DNA from: CAYSWH01 sp964434775
GTDB lineage: Bacteria; Patescibacteriota; JACMRA01
NCBI GenBank assembly: GCA_964434775.1
Contig: CAYSWH010000006.1
Coordinates: 1-64,000 of the forward strand
Length of the DNA stretch: 64,000 nt
Direction: 5' to 3'
Part shown: positions 8,250-16,541 of the stretch, piece after piece
How the letters are laid out: the number at the start of each line of letters is the position of its first letter
Numbering within the stretch: position 1 is the stretch's first letter
The notes under the pieces: model-generated
Seen by the model: only the letters and a program-made list of their open reading frames with translations
The model's database searches: none
What the model was told of the DNA's origin: nothing
Translations under genes and position numbers: made by a program

Positions 8250-8879
8250 ATGGTCACGGCATCAGTTAAAGATCGACTGCTAGCCAGATTGGTTGATTTT
8301 GGAGTGTGTTTAATTCTTATATTATTTGTTAATATAACTATTCCGATAACTTTTAGTTTACTGTATCCCAGTCAATACCAAAATTTGGTAAATTTCCAAG
8401 AGAAGCTAATTACTTCTGAAAACGGATCGGATTTGGAAGAGACTTTTGATAAACTAAGTCGACAAAGTGAGTGCAATTATTCTGATGATAACCTGAAGGA
8501 GATGTGCCGAGAAAATCAAGGTTATCTTATCCAAATGAATATATGGAGTTCGTTTATTTCTTTTATTTTAACAAATTCTTACTTTGTACTCTTGACAATT
8601 TCTTCTTGGCAGGCTACTTTAGGCAAAAGATTATTAAATCTAAAAGTGGTTGGAGCATCCTCGAAAAAAGTAACCCTTTTGGAAGCCTTTAGTCGAGAAT
8701 TGTTTTGGATATTGCAAGGATTATTTCTTACGGTTTCATTCTTATATGATCCGTTTGCAGAATTGTATGTAATTTCTTGGATGGTTATCGGTTTAAGTTT
8801 TTCCAAAGCTTTTTTCTCTCAAAATAAAAGAATGCTTCATGACTACATTTCATATACCAAAGTATTAAAAATTAAATAG
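8250..8879 (+). CDS. RDD-family membrane protein
   Basis: The family signature is present: VKDRLLARLVDFGVCLILI at the N-terminus (Arg and Asp flanking TM1), WQATLGKRLLNLKVVG in the middle, and RMLHDYISYTKVLKI at the end. About four hydrophobic segments are predicted, with a roughly 60-residue external loop between TM1 and TM2. The function of RDD proteins is mostly unknown. It sits between rpmA (15 nt) and rpmF (1 nt before its ATG), so it is co-transcribed with ribosomal proteins. Confidence 0.8.
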   Translation: MVTASVKDRLLARLVDFGVCLILILFVNITIPITFSLLYPSQYQNLVNFQEKLITSENGSDLEETFDKLSRQSECNYSDDNLKEMCRENQGYLIQMNIWSSFISFILTNSYFVLLTISSWQATLGKRLLNLKVVGASSKKVTLLEAFSRELFWILQGLFLTVSFLYDPFAELYVISWMVIGLSFSKAFFSQNKRMLHDYISYTKVLKIK

Positions 8880-8880
8880 T

Positions 8881-9066
8881 ATGGGAGTTCAAAGAAAAAG
8901 ATTAACCAAGAGAAGAATAAACAATCGTCGCTCATCCGGTCACGGGAAGGTTGAAAAAAAACAAGTTGCTGTATGCTCCAATTGCGGTTATGGAGTTATG
9001 CCTCACAGAGTATGTCCTAATTGCGGATTTTATAAGGGTAGAAAAGTAATCGCTAAGCTGGTTTAG
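8881..9066 (+). CDS. rpmF: 50S ribosomal protein L32
   Basis: This 61-residue protein begins MGVQRKRLTKRRINNRRS and carries a zinc ribbon with two CxxC pairs (CSNCGYG and CPNCGFYKGRKV), typical of zinc-binding L32. It lies immediately downstream of the RDD gene. Confidence 0.93.
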   Translation: MGVQRKRLTKRRINNRRSSGHGKVEKKQVAVCSNCGYGVMPHRVCPNCGFYKGRKVIAKLV

Positions 9067-9075
9067 ACATTTTTA

Positions 9076-9504
9076 ATGTGGAAAAAAAATTTTCGAATAT
9101 GTTTATTTTACGGTATTTACCAATATATTTTTTGGCTAAATATTGATCAGGAAAAACATTTGGACTGGGATCACATAATTGCACAGGCTTTTGGAGAGAG
9201 AAATGATTTAGATCAAGAGGCTATCAAAAATGAATTTACAAATTTTCTGGAAAATAAAAAAACATTTGATCAAATTCTTACTCAAAACCTCAAAGAACCA
9301 AGCAAAACATACTTAACGGTAAAAGCGGTTTTATACACATTTTTTTTGGAAGTGGCTTTTTTAGAAAGAGAAGACCATATATCTCAAGGCAGTAATATTG
9401 TGGGAAAATATATTAAACTAACCCAAGAAATTGTCGGCGGTGAAAGCACCGGTTTAGTTCATGCAATCACAAGCAAGGTTTACGCAGAAAAAGTCCAAGA
9501 CTAG
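9076..9504 (+). CDS. nusB: Probable transcription antitermination factor NusB
   Basis: The 142-residue all-helical protein matches NusB mainly at the C-terminus: ITS..YAEKV at the end, and IVGKYIKLTQEIVGGESTGLVHAITSK, which corresponds to the family INEaVeLAK.fg..ksagFVNgVLd. The central VKAVLYTFFLEVAFL matches the conserved hydrophobic helix. NusB with S10 (NusE) promotes antitermination on rRNA operons. It is last in the rpsI-rpmA-RDD-rpmF run, 9 nt after rpmF. Similarity is distant, hence moderate confidence. Confidence 0.7.
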   Translation: MWKKNFRICLFYGIYQYIFWLNIDQEKHLDWDHIIAQAFGERNDLDQEAIKNEFTNFLENKKTFDQILTQNLKEPSKTYLTVKAVLYTFFLEVAFLEREDHISQGSNIVGKYIKLTQEIVGGESTGLVHAITSKVYAEKVQD

Positions 9505-9670
9505 TTTTTTTATGAAGCAAAGTAATAGATTCTTTTTAGCCGAGGAGTGTGATTGGGGAAAGAGCTGAAAGAAGATGTAACCTGAGCTTCTCAAAATTAT
9601 TATTTTTTTGACAAAAACGGCTCAATTACGGATATTAAATTATTTTTGAATAATTCGATCATAGAAAAAT

Positions 9671-10777
9671 ATGCTACATTCATTAGATGAACTCTCTTTT
9701 TTCGCAAGAAACATGAAGGAAGAAATACGGTCTGCTGCAGAGGGGAAAGAAAATAGTATTGCTTTTTCCAGGAACCCTTTACCAAAAACGCCTTTGGTTA
9801 TAGAAGGCGAGGTTTTTCAAGTAATTATGATGGGCGGATCTCATTTGGAGAGTGTCAAAGTGAGAGTTATAGGCAAGAGTGTGGAGATATTGGACTTTCA
9901 TGAGGAAGACTTACCCAAGTTATCCAACAAAGAAATTGTTTGCAGTATTTTTGCAAAGCACTTATTACCTGGAGTTAAAGTGGTCTCTTTCAATTTTGCA
10001 TATCCTTTAGAGGCAGTGGAAAGGGAGGGTTTTCTGGATGGAGTCCTACTGGCTGCACCAAAAGAGCATCGGTTTGACGGCTTGATTGGAAAAACTATCG
10101 GTCAAGAGATAGAGCTTTATATAAAAAGTAAATTACAAAGGGAAGTTAAAATAACCGTTTCAAACGATACAACAGCCTTAGGTATGGCCAGTATAGACTG
10201 CGAGTCAGGGTACGATTGGTCGAATACTATGGTAGGAGTTATCGGCACGGGGATCAATTTTGGTCTTTTTGAAGATGCACATTCATTTATTAATTTGGAA
10301 TCCGGCAACTTTGACAAGTTTGAACAAACTCCGGAAGGCAAAACTATTGACCAAGTATCTAACGATCCCGGCTTTCATAAATTTGAGAAAGAAATAAGCG
10401 GAGGTTACCTTTGTAAGCATTTTAACCTTATTGCTCAAGAAAAAGGTCTTTCAAAAATTATCAAGACTACCCAGGAGTTAAGTGAAATTGCCGCCGGAGA
10501 GTCGGAAGAAAGTTGGACTGCCAGAAGTGTTATAGAAAGATCAGCTTCTTTAGCCGCAGTGCAGATAAAAGGAATATACGATTACAAAAGAGAATTGCTT
10601 GGCGTTAGTAATGATTTTCAGATGTTGGCCCTCATTGAAGGCAGTCTATATTGGAAGGGTTATCACTACAAAGAATATGTAAATAAATACCTGGAATTGT
10701 TTGGGATTTTGGACAGTATCAAAGTGGTCCACATAGATAAGGTAGGGATCGTCGGGTCAGCAAAGTTGGCTGCCTAA
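9671..10777 (+). CDS. Eukaryote-type hexokinase family sugar kinase
   Basis: The motif order matches the hexokinase family (small plus large domain) rather than bacterial ROK glucokinases: VVSFNFAYPLE (family FTFSFP), VSNDTTALGMA (family VNDTVGTLMA, containing the catalytic Asp), GVIGTGINFGLFED (adenosine/phosphate region GxGTN), NLESGNF (family NMEWGAF), and DPGFHKFEKEISGGYLCKH (family NPGxxxFEKMISGMYLGE). Its 368 residues make it shorter than single-domain eukaryotic enzymes (about 450). The phosphate-1 loop reads VIMMGGSHLES where the family has LALDLGGTNxR, so the Asp and Arg are absent. Substrate is unknown. It probably phosphorylates a hexose, but the altered loop leaves doubt about catalysis. 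Confidence 0.75.
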   Translation: MLHSLDELSFFARNMKEEIRSAAEGKENSIAFSRNPLPKTPLVIEGEVFQVIMMGGSHLESVKVRVIGKSVEILDFHEEDLPKLSNKEIVCSIFAKHLLPGVKVVSFNFAYPLEAVEREGFLDGVLLAAPKEHRFDGLIGKTIGQEIELYIKSKLQREVKITVSNDTTALGMASIDCESGYDWSNTMVGVIGTGINFGLFEDAHSFINLESGNFDKFEQTPEGKTIDQVSNDPGFHKFEKEISGGYLCKHFNLIAQEKGLSKIIKTTQELSEIAAGESEESWTARSVIERSASLAAVQIKGIYDYKRELLGVSNDFQMLALIEGSLYWKGYHYKEYVNKYLELFGILDSIKVVHIDKVGIVGSAKLAA

Positions 10778-10842
10778 TTCAATTTCAACTAACTGATAAT
10801 ATTGCAACTTCTTCAATTAATTATAAATTTATATAATAATAT

Positions 10843-12657
10843 ATGTCTTGTTCCTCAGATAATTGTTGTGCCAATTCAGATAAAAATCATTGCAAAAGCC
10901 GTAATCAGGCTAACCTTAAATCAAAAAGTTCCCATTTAACGGGAGAATACAATACTGACAGCTGGTGGAAAAGGTCTGCGGCCAGAGGAATGATGAGGGC
11001 TGTCGGTTACGATACCGAAGACTTTCAGAAGCCTATAGTTGGTATAGGTATGCCGTATACAAATATTACTCCGTGCAACGATAAGGTTAAAGAAATGAGT
11101 GAAATTATTGCTGCCGATTTGAAAAAATTGGATATGAATTCCTACTATATGCCTGCTCCGGTGGTAACTGACGGGGAATCAATGGGTACTGACGGAATGA
11201 AGTATTCTTTACCTTCAAGGGATCTTATTGCTGATTGTTTGGAAACTATGATGGAAGCATATTTTTGTGATGCAGCTATTAATCTTTGTGGGTGCGACAA
11301 AACTATCCCTGCTTCGTTGATGGCTCTGGCCAGAATGAATTCAATTGGGCTTGTTCTTTATGGAGGTTCAACCTTACCGGGTGAATACCAAGGAAAGAAC
11401 GTAGATGTAATTAATATTTTTGAATCAATTGGAGCAATAAGTGCCGGCAAAATAACCGAAGAAGATTTTTACGGAGTTGAAAGAAATGTGGTACCTACCT
11501 GTGGAGCCTGCGGAGCTATGTATACTGCCAATACTATGGCTACAGCTTTGGAGGCCATGGGTATGAGTCTCCCGTACACTTCATCCAATCCGGCCACCGA
11601 CCGTACCGGTAGGCTTTCTGAAGCCAAATACAATGATTGCCTGAAAGTGGGTAAAGCTCTAAGGAATTTAATGGAAAGAGGTATTAGAACCCGGGATATC
11701 ATGACTAAGAAGGCCTTTGAAAATGCAATTACCTTGCAGATGGCCTTGGCCGGGTCAACTAACGGAGTTTTACATCTCTTGGCTCTGGCAAAAGAGGCAG
11801 AAGTAGACTTGAGTTTGGCTGATTTTGAAAAGGTTAATCAAAAAACTCCGATTTTGGCTGATATGAAGCCTTCAGGTAGATACGTTATGTTTGATTTATA
11901 CAAGGTTGGAGGGACTCCTTTAGTGATGAAAGAACTTTTGGAGGCAGGTTTGCTTCATGGAGATTGTCTAACAGTAACCGGAAAAACTATTGCCGAAAAC
12001 TTACAGAATATCCCTCTAATTAAAGATATTAACCAAGGATTAATTAATCCTGATTACAAAGAGCATCCGGTTTTACTTACCGTTGCTAAACCCAAGACTT
12101 CGCCCGGACATCACATAGTTCCGGTAAGAGGAAACATAACAAAGGGAGCAGTTTTTAAGCAAAGTGGTAAATATTTAATGAACGGGGAGGTTTTTGTCGG
12201 TAAAGCCAAGGTTTACGAGAGCGAAAAATCTGCTAATCAAGCTATTTTGGGCGGTGAGGTTAACAAAGGAGACGTAGTAGTAATCAGGTATGAAGGTCCC
12301 AAAGGTGGTCCCGGTATGCAAGAAATGTTGGCTCCTACGGCAGCTTTGGCAGGAAGAGGCTTAGTCAAGGATGTGGCCTTGATTACTGATGGTCGTTTTT
12401 CCGGCGGTTCGCACGGAATTATCGTAGGACATATTGTTCCGGAAGCAGTAGACGGCGGAGTAATTGCCGTAATTCAGGACGGAGATGAAATAGTAATTGA
12501 CCCAACTAATAATTTATTGGAAGTTAAACTAACTCAGGAGGAAATTGACTTAAGACTCAAAGAATGGACTAAACCCGAGCCCAAATACAAAAGGGGTTTT
12601 TTGGCAAAATATGCGTCTCAAGTGAAAGGTGCTGATACAGGGGCAGTTACCAGCTAA
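10843..12657 (+). CDS. ilvD: Dihydroxy-acid dehydratase
   Basis: IlvD dehydrates 2,3-dihydroxy-isovalerate and -methylvalerate in valine and isoleucine synthesis using an Fe-S cluster. The three conserved cysteine motifs are present: NITPCND (about residue 78), LCGCDKTIPAS (about 151) and PTCGACGAMYTANTM (about 219-222). The C-terminal DGRFSGGSHGIIVGHIVPEA is also typical. At 604 residues it is longer than the usual 560. The extra N-terminal 35 or so residues are unusual, starting MSCSSDNCCANSDKNHC with five cysteines within 17 residues. The ATG at 10843 follows an AT-rich region; a later start would remove this extension, but none is better supported. Confidence 0.95.
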   Translation: MSCSSDNCCANSDKNHCKSRNQANLKSKSSHLTGEYNTDSWWKRSAARGMMRAVGYDTEDFQKPIVGIGMPYTNITPCNDKVKEMSEIIAADLKKLDMNSYYMPAPVVTDGESMGTDGMKYSLPSRDLIADCLETMMEAYFCDAAINLCGCDKTIPASLMALARMNSIGLVLYGGSTLPGEYQGKNVDVINIFESIGAISAGKITEEDFYGVERNVVPTCGACGAMYTANTMATALEAMGMSLPYTSSNPATDRTGRLSEAKYNDCLKVGKALRNLMERGIRTRDIMTKKAFENAITLQMALAGSTNGVLHLLALAKEAEVDLSLADFEKVNQKTPILADMKPSGRYVMFDLYKVGGTPLVMKELLEAGLLHGDCLTVTGKTIAENLQNIPLIKDINQGLINPDYKEHPVLLTVAKPKTSPGHHIVPVRGNITKGAVFKQSGKYLMNGEVFVGKAKVYESEKSANQAILGGEVNKGDVVVIRYEGPKGGPGMQEMLAPTAALAGRGLVKDVALITDGRFSGGSHGIIVGHIVPEAVDGGVIAVIQDGDEIVIDPTNNLLEVKLTQEEIDLRLKEWTKPEPKYKRGFLAKYASQVKGADTGAVTS

Positions 12658-12821
12658 ATTGGTAAAGAGTTTAATTATACCTAATTATTTTAATTAAATT
12701 TGAAATAAATTTTCTAGGTCAAGATCCAAGTCATAATAGCATATAGCAAATAGTTTTTACCAAACTGAACGGCAGTCTTGACATAAACCCTTACCTAGAA
12801 TATTAAAATTAGTAATCATTG

Positions 12822-12896
12822 GCGTGGTTAGCTCAGTGGTAGAGCACTTCCTTGACGTGGAAGGGGTCAGAGGTTCGAACCCTCTACTACGCACCA
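12822..12896 (+). tRNA. tRNA-Val (anticodon GAC)
   Basis: The full cloverleaf can be drawn. Acceptor GCGTGGT pairs with ACTACGC (one G-U), the D-arm is GCTC/GAGC, the anticodon stem CTTCC/GGAAG carries loop TTGACGT, and the T-arm is AGAGG/CCTCT with loop TTCGAAC. Discriminator A and CCA are encoded. Confidence 0.96.
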
Positions 12897-12916
12897 TCAG
12901 GAAGAGATTGATCGAC

Positions 12917-12943
12917 CAACCGATTTTTCGGTTGTTATTTTTT
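12917..12943 (+). terminator. Terminator after tRNA-Val
   Basis: The hairpin CAACCG/CGGTTG with a six-base loop is followed by a T-rich run (TTATTTTTTT), 20 nt after the tRNA CCA end. Confidence 0.85.
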
Positions 12944-13108
12944 GTATTTATATTAACATGTCTATACGTCAATAATTTTGGAGTATTTTTTATAAAATAT
13001 GCTTTTTTAATTTGTAAGCCTGTAATTTGAATTTAAGGACTCCAAAACAGCTAATTGTTAACTAATAATAATGTCGGCAACGACTAAGATATCCAAATAA
13101 AAAATGTT

Positions 13109-14119
13109 ATGAAATATCTAGTAACTACAAATAGTAGTAAGATTCCGTTAAACTCACAGATATTTATGGTAGATGGAACAGTGCCCGGATGGATAAAAAA
13201 AAATAGCGATTTCCATTGGGATCATCATAGACCTCAGGGCAGCCCAATTCAGCTTGAAGACCTACCAAAACCAAAACAAAAATCTATAGTTGAAGAATCT
13301 TTTTTTAAGAGAAACCAGGTGATTGTTACGACTCAAATTGATGCTGATGCTTGTGTTGCGGCGGCTTTTATTCAACTTTCCGGAGATGTTGCCGGAGATA
13401 AAAAAAAATATCAAAAATTAGAGGCGATTGCTTGGGATTGCGATCACTTAACTGTTCCGAAAAGACTATCTCATTTGTCTGATTTTGCTGCTCAGGCGGG
13501 AGCATCAATGAAAGTTGTAACCGAAAAAATCTTGATTCCAAAACTGGCCTTGCCTGAAGATAGGAATCAGTGGACAGTAGAGCAGATCGAAAAATATTCA
13601 ACTCAAGCCTTTGAAATAAATACTGAATGGTTAATAAAAGCTTGTAACGGTCAAGAGAGTTGGCCCGGAGAGAAAGGAGAGGCAAGTGAATTTTGGGAAG
13701 AAATTGAGAAAGACACCCAAGCTTTATTGGATAATAATAAAATTAATATTATTAAAGATATTCCTGTATTTGATATTACATCATTTGATCACCTTGTAGA
13801 TCCGCATGCCTGCTTAAAAGCTCTCAGAAAAACGGGAAAAAATTACTTACCGATGACTCTTACTATCAAGAATCATCCACTAGGGGGAATTAAATATACT
13901 TTGGGTTGCGATCCTCTTCATTCGGAAGTTTCCGATTTAAACTATGTAAGGTTAACCTTTAGTGAGCTTTCCAGAGAAGAAAACATCAAAGAGCATGCTC
14001 CACTTGACAGACAGGTTTGGGGTGGCAGGAAAACCGTCGGTGGAAGCGGATGGAATCATCCAAGTGTCCTTTCTCCAAAGGAAGTGGTTGACATTGTACT
14101 TAGAACTGCTTATCTTTAA
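13109..14119 (+). CDS. Uncharacterised protein with DHH-like metal-binding motifs
   Basis: The family is not recognised. The 336-residue soluble protein has FHWDHHRPQG near residue 36, TTQIDADACVAAAFI near 73, AIAWDCDHL near 110, and a glycine-rich C-terminus (GGRKTVGGSGWNHPSVLS). These resemble the Asp/His metal motifs and the terminal GG..GHP element of DHH/DHHA1 phosphoesterases. However, the DHH element comes before the DxD element, opposite to the usual order, so either the resemblance is accidental or the fold is permuted. It has no signal peptide and is monocistronic, after tRNA-Val. Confidence 0.5.
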   Translation: MKYLVTTNSSKIPLNSQIFMVDGTVPGWIKKNSDFHWDHHRPQGSPIQLEDLPKPKQKSIVEESFFKRNQVIVTTQIDADACVAAAFIQLSGDVAGDKKKYQKLEAIAWDCDHLTVPKRLSHLSDFAAQAGASMKVVTEKILIPKLALPEDRNQWTVEQIEKYSTQAFEINTEWLIKACNGQESWPGEKGEASEFWEEIEKDTQALLDNNKINIIKDIPVFDITSFDHLVDPHACLKALRKTGKNYLPMTLTIKNHPLGGIKYTLGCDPLHSEVSDLNYVRLTFSELSREENIKEHAPLDRQVWGGRKTVGGSGWNHPSVLSPKEVVDIVLRTAYL

Positions 14120-14421
14120 TTTTCGTTGATAATTATGTAGTATCTATCCTTTATAAACAATATAAAACAGATGGGTGAATTAAATCATGAAGAAAAACTG
14201 ATTATTATTTCATCTCACAAAAATTGTATTAAGTATAGATCTTTTATTTAGTGTTTCTTGTTGATAAAAAGACAAGAGACCAACAATATTAAGGTGCTTT
14301 ACTTACTTTTTACAAACTTCGTCAAAAACTATTTTTAACTGAAATTGTTTCCTTATACAGGTATATTTTTCTCATTTTTCGAGTTATTTTTACAGAATAT
14401 TTTTTGTAATTACCTAAAAAC
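14120..14421. other. AT-rich gene-free spacer
   Basis: No gene, RNA or terminator could be supported. A 26-codon open frame at 14170-14250 has no recognisable features. A weak inverted repeat (TCTTGT/ACAAGA) lies near 14256-14277. Confidence 0.3.
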
Positions 14422-14806
14422 CTATTGGCCTTGGATGTTACATTTAAATTTGCCTAAATAGTAAAGTTGATATTCTGTTTCTATTACTGGTTTGGGATTA
14501 TTAATTTCATTGCTATCGCACAAAACAAATACATTTGCTTTATTTATATTTAATATTTCAGCTTTTTTGATAACTTCATTAATATAGTCTCGGGAATAGG
14601 AATGACCATCAACTAACAGGGGTAGGTTTTTCAGTTCATTTTTATAACTTATTTCAAGGCAGTCATGGTCTATCCAGTCTTCACCTTGACTTGCTGAAAA
14701 CTTTGAAATTGGAATATCATCATCTTTATACTGTTCATCAAAAAAATTATTTGGAGCATTTGATCCAAAAAACCCCAACCCAAATATGTGAAAATTCCAT
14801 TGACAT
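14422..14806 (-). pseudogene. Imm22-like immunity protein gene with an N-terminal frameshift
   Basis: The main frame (14422-14778) encodes 118 residues ending LYYLGKFKCNI, with EDWIDHDCLEIS and ILNINKANVFVLCD. This pattern resembles Imm22-type immunity proteins, which protect against secreted polymorphic toxins. Its only upstream start is a TTG. In another frame an ATG at 14806 gives MSMEFSHIWVGVF and then runs out of frame at a GGGGTTTTTT tract (14770-14779). Removing one base there joins HIWVG directly to FGSNAPNNFFDEQY, as expected for the family N-terminus (HIWVGxF). It may be a true indel or a sequencing error. No toxin gene is adjacent. Confidence 0.55.
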
Positions 14807-14987
14807 AATATTATTTTTATTTAGATTATTTTTGTTCAATTTTTTTGAACTCACCATAACAGATGTAGTGGTTAAGACAAAAATCTAAACCAATATGTGT
14901 ATAAATACAAATTTGTAAGATATTTCAAGGTGATTAATGTTTGATAATTAAGACTAAACTCTGTTATTCGGTAATAAACTTGTTTTG

Positions 14988-15905
14988 TTATTCGGGTTTG
15001 GAATATTTTCTAACAACATCCGAAATCGGCTTTAGAAGATCGCTTTCCTGTACGCTTTCTAAGTTGTTTAATACTGTGATTAATCTTTCAAAGCCCATTC
15101 CGGTATCGATGTTCTTTTCAGCGAGAGGTTTTAGATTCATAGGTTCGTCATTTTCATCCTTTTCTCCTTCATATTGCATGAAAACATGATTCCAAATCTC
15201 TACAATCTCATTTTCAATAAAGTCTTCAATTTCCGGGAAAAACAGTCCGGGAAAAACAGTTTTTTCAAAATCAACCGAGTTATGATCAAGTAGGTAGTAA
15301 ATCTCACTACATGGTCCGCAAGGACCTCTGTAAGGCAAGCCCCACCAGTTATCTTTTCCGCTCCTTTTCATTATTCTATGCACGTACTTGTCTTCAGTAT
15401 TTTTATACCGTTTATCAAAACAAAATTCTTCTCCGACTGTAGGTTCAATACCAACGCTTGAAAAAACGTTCTTCCAGGTTTCAATGGCTTCAGTATCTTC
15501 AGAGACTCCATTGCCTCCTTTGTAGACAGTAACAAATAACCTTTGGGGATCGAGGCCAAGCCATTCTTTGCTGGTTAAAAACTCAAATCCCCACTCAATT
15601 GATTCCTTTTTAAAATAGTCACCAAGACTCCAAGAACCTAGCATTTCAAAGAAGGAACAATGTCTATTATCTCCGACTTCGTCTATGTCTACAGTTCGAA
15701 TACACTTTTGAGAATTCGCTAATCTGGTGCCTTCGGGATGTTTTTGACCCATCAAATAAGGTACAAGGGGTTGCATTCCTGCAGTGGTAAATAGAACTGT
15801 TGGATCTTCTTTCGGGACTAAACTTGCAGAGGGTAAAGCAGAGTGCTTCTTGTTTCTCATGAAATCTAAAAACAACTGTCTAACTTTTTTCGAAGGATAC
15901 TTCAT
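14988..15905 (-). CDS. Alanyl-tRNA synthetase, aminoacylation domain only
   Basis: The 305 residues match the AlaRS N-terminus: SALPSASLVPKEDPTVLFTT, AGMQPLVPYLMG, NSQKCIRTVDIDEVG (family NxQKCiRtnDid.VG), FEMLGSWSLGDYFK, WWG....GPCGPCSEIYY and the class II motif 3 DTGMGFERL. Then the gene stops. Normal AlaRS (about 870 residues) continues with the tRNA-recognition, editing and C-Ala domains. Nothing downstream in any frame resembles these. It could be one half of a split AlaRS, an accessory paralogue, or a truncated remnant. The frame is intact and codon use is like its neighbours, which favours a functional protein. Confidence 0.85.
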   Translation of the reverse strand: MKYPSKKVRQLFLDFMRNKKHSALPSASLVPKEDPTVLFTTAGMQPLVPYLMGQKHPEGTRLANSQKCIRTVDIDEVGDNRHCSFFEMLGSWSLGDYFKKESIEWGFEFLTSKEWLGLDPQRLFVTVYKGGNGVSEDTEAIETWKNVFSSVGIEPTVGEEFCFDKRYKNTEDKYVHRIMKRSGKDNWWGLPYRGPCGPCSEIYYLLDHNSVDFEKTVFPGLFFPEIEDFIENEIVEIWNHVFMQYEGEKDENDEPMNLKPLAEKNIDTGMGFERLITVLNNLESVQESDLLKPISDVVRKYSKPE

Positions 15906-15951
15906 AAGTATTAGTTATGTTATGAAATTAGGCTAAAATAAAAATACTCGG

Positions 15952-16464
15952 CTATTCACACTTTACTTGGAAGTCTACTTTCCAACCACCTGCTTCGGAG
16001 CTATAATTCTCACCTTCTTGAACTTTTAGTGCAAAATCGTTCAGATCGGAGCTATTAATATCGATAATAGTTGCACCGTAGATAGCCCCTAAGTCTCTTG
16101 CAATGTCTTGCTGTTTGGATTCGTCGAACTCTTTAAAGGGTTCGGTGGTATAAGCTCTTATTTGATCCTCATAAACAAGTACGAAAAAATCTTCATCTTG
16201 ATTATTTCCGCTAAACAATGCATCGGAATCTCCGGCTTCTTCGAGTGTTATATCCGATACAGCGTTAAATGCAGAAACTGTAACGTCTGGATTAAAGTTA
16301 ACAGAGTCATCTACTCGCGTGATTTCCATATTGTAGCAACTATTTGCCTGTTCTTCCTGAACTTGAGTAACTCCGTAAACTAGTAAGCCTACTACACCTA
16401 TAATAATTAAACCAATAATTCCGAAAATTGCTAATAAAATGATAAGAAGTACTTTTTTGGACAT
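15952..16464 (-). CDS. Membrane-anchored extracytoplasmic protein
   Basis: An N-terminal hydrophobic segment (residues 4-33, VLLIILLAIFGIIGLIIIGVVGLLVYG) is followed by about 135 polar residues with cysteines at about 43 and near the C-terminus (VKCE). This suggests a single-pass anchor with a small external domain. The family is not recognised. It lies 46 nt upstream of the AlaRS fragment gene on the same strand, so they may be co-transcribed. Confidence 0.65.
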   Translation of the reverse strand: MSKKVLLIILLAIFGIIGLIIIGVVGLLVYGVTQVQEEQANSCYNMEITRVDDSVNFNPDVTVSAFNAVSDITLEEAGDSDALFSGNNQDEDFFVLVYEDQIRAYTTEPFKEFDESKQQDIARDLGAIYGATIIDINSSDLNDFALKVQEGENYSSEAGGWKVDFQVKCE

Positions 16465-16541
16465 ATTCTAATAACGATAACAAATAAAAATTAAAGCAAT
16501 TTAAGATTACTGCTCTATAGAGATAATTAAATAAATATAAT

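Noticed and set aside
9505..9670. Structured RNA between nusB and the hexokinase gene
   Set aside because: A GAAGC/GAGCTTC pairing encloses about 70 nt, but no known riboswitch, SRP RNA or other conserved core could be recognised.
12757..13030. Open frames overlapping tRNA-Val on both strands
   Set aside because: They read through the tRNA gene and its terminator and are shadows.
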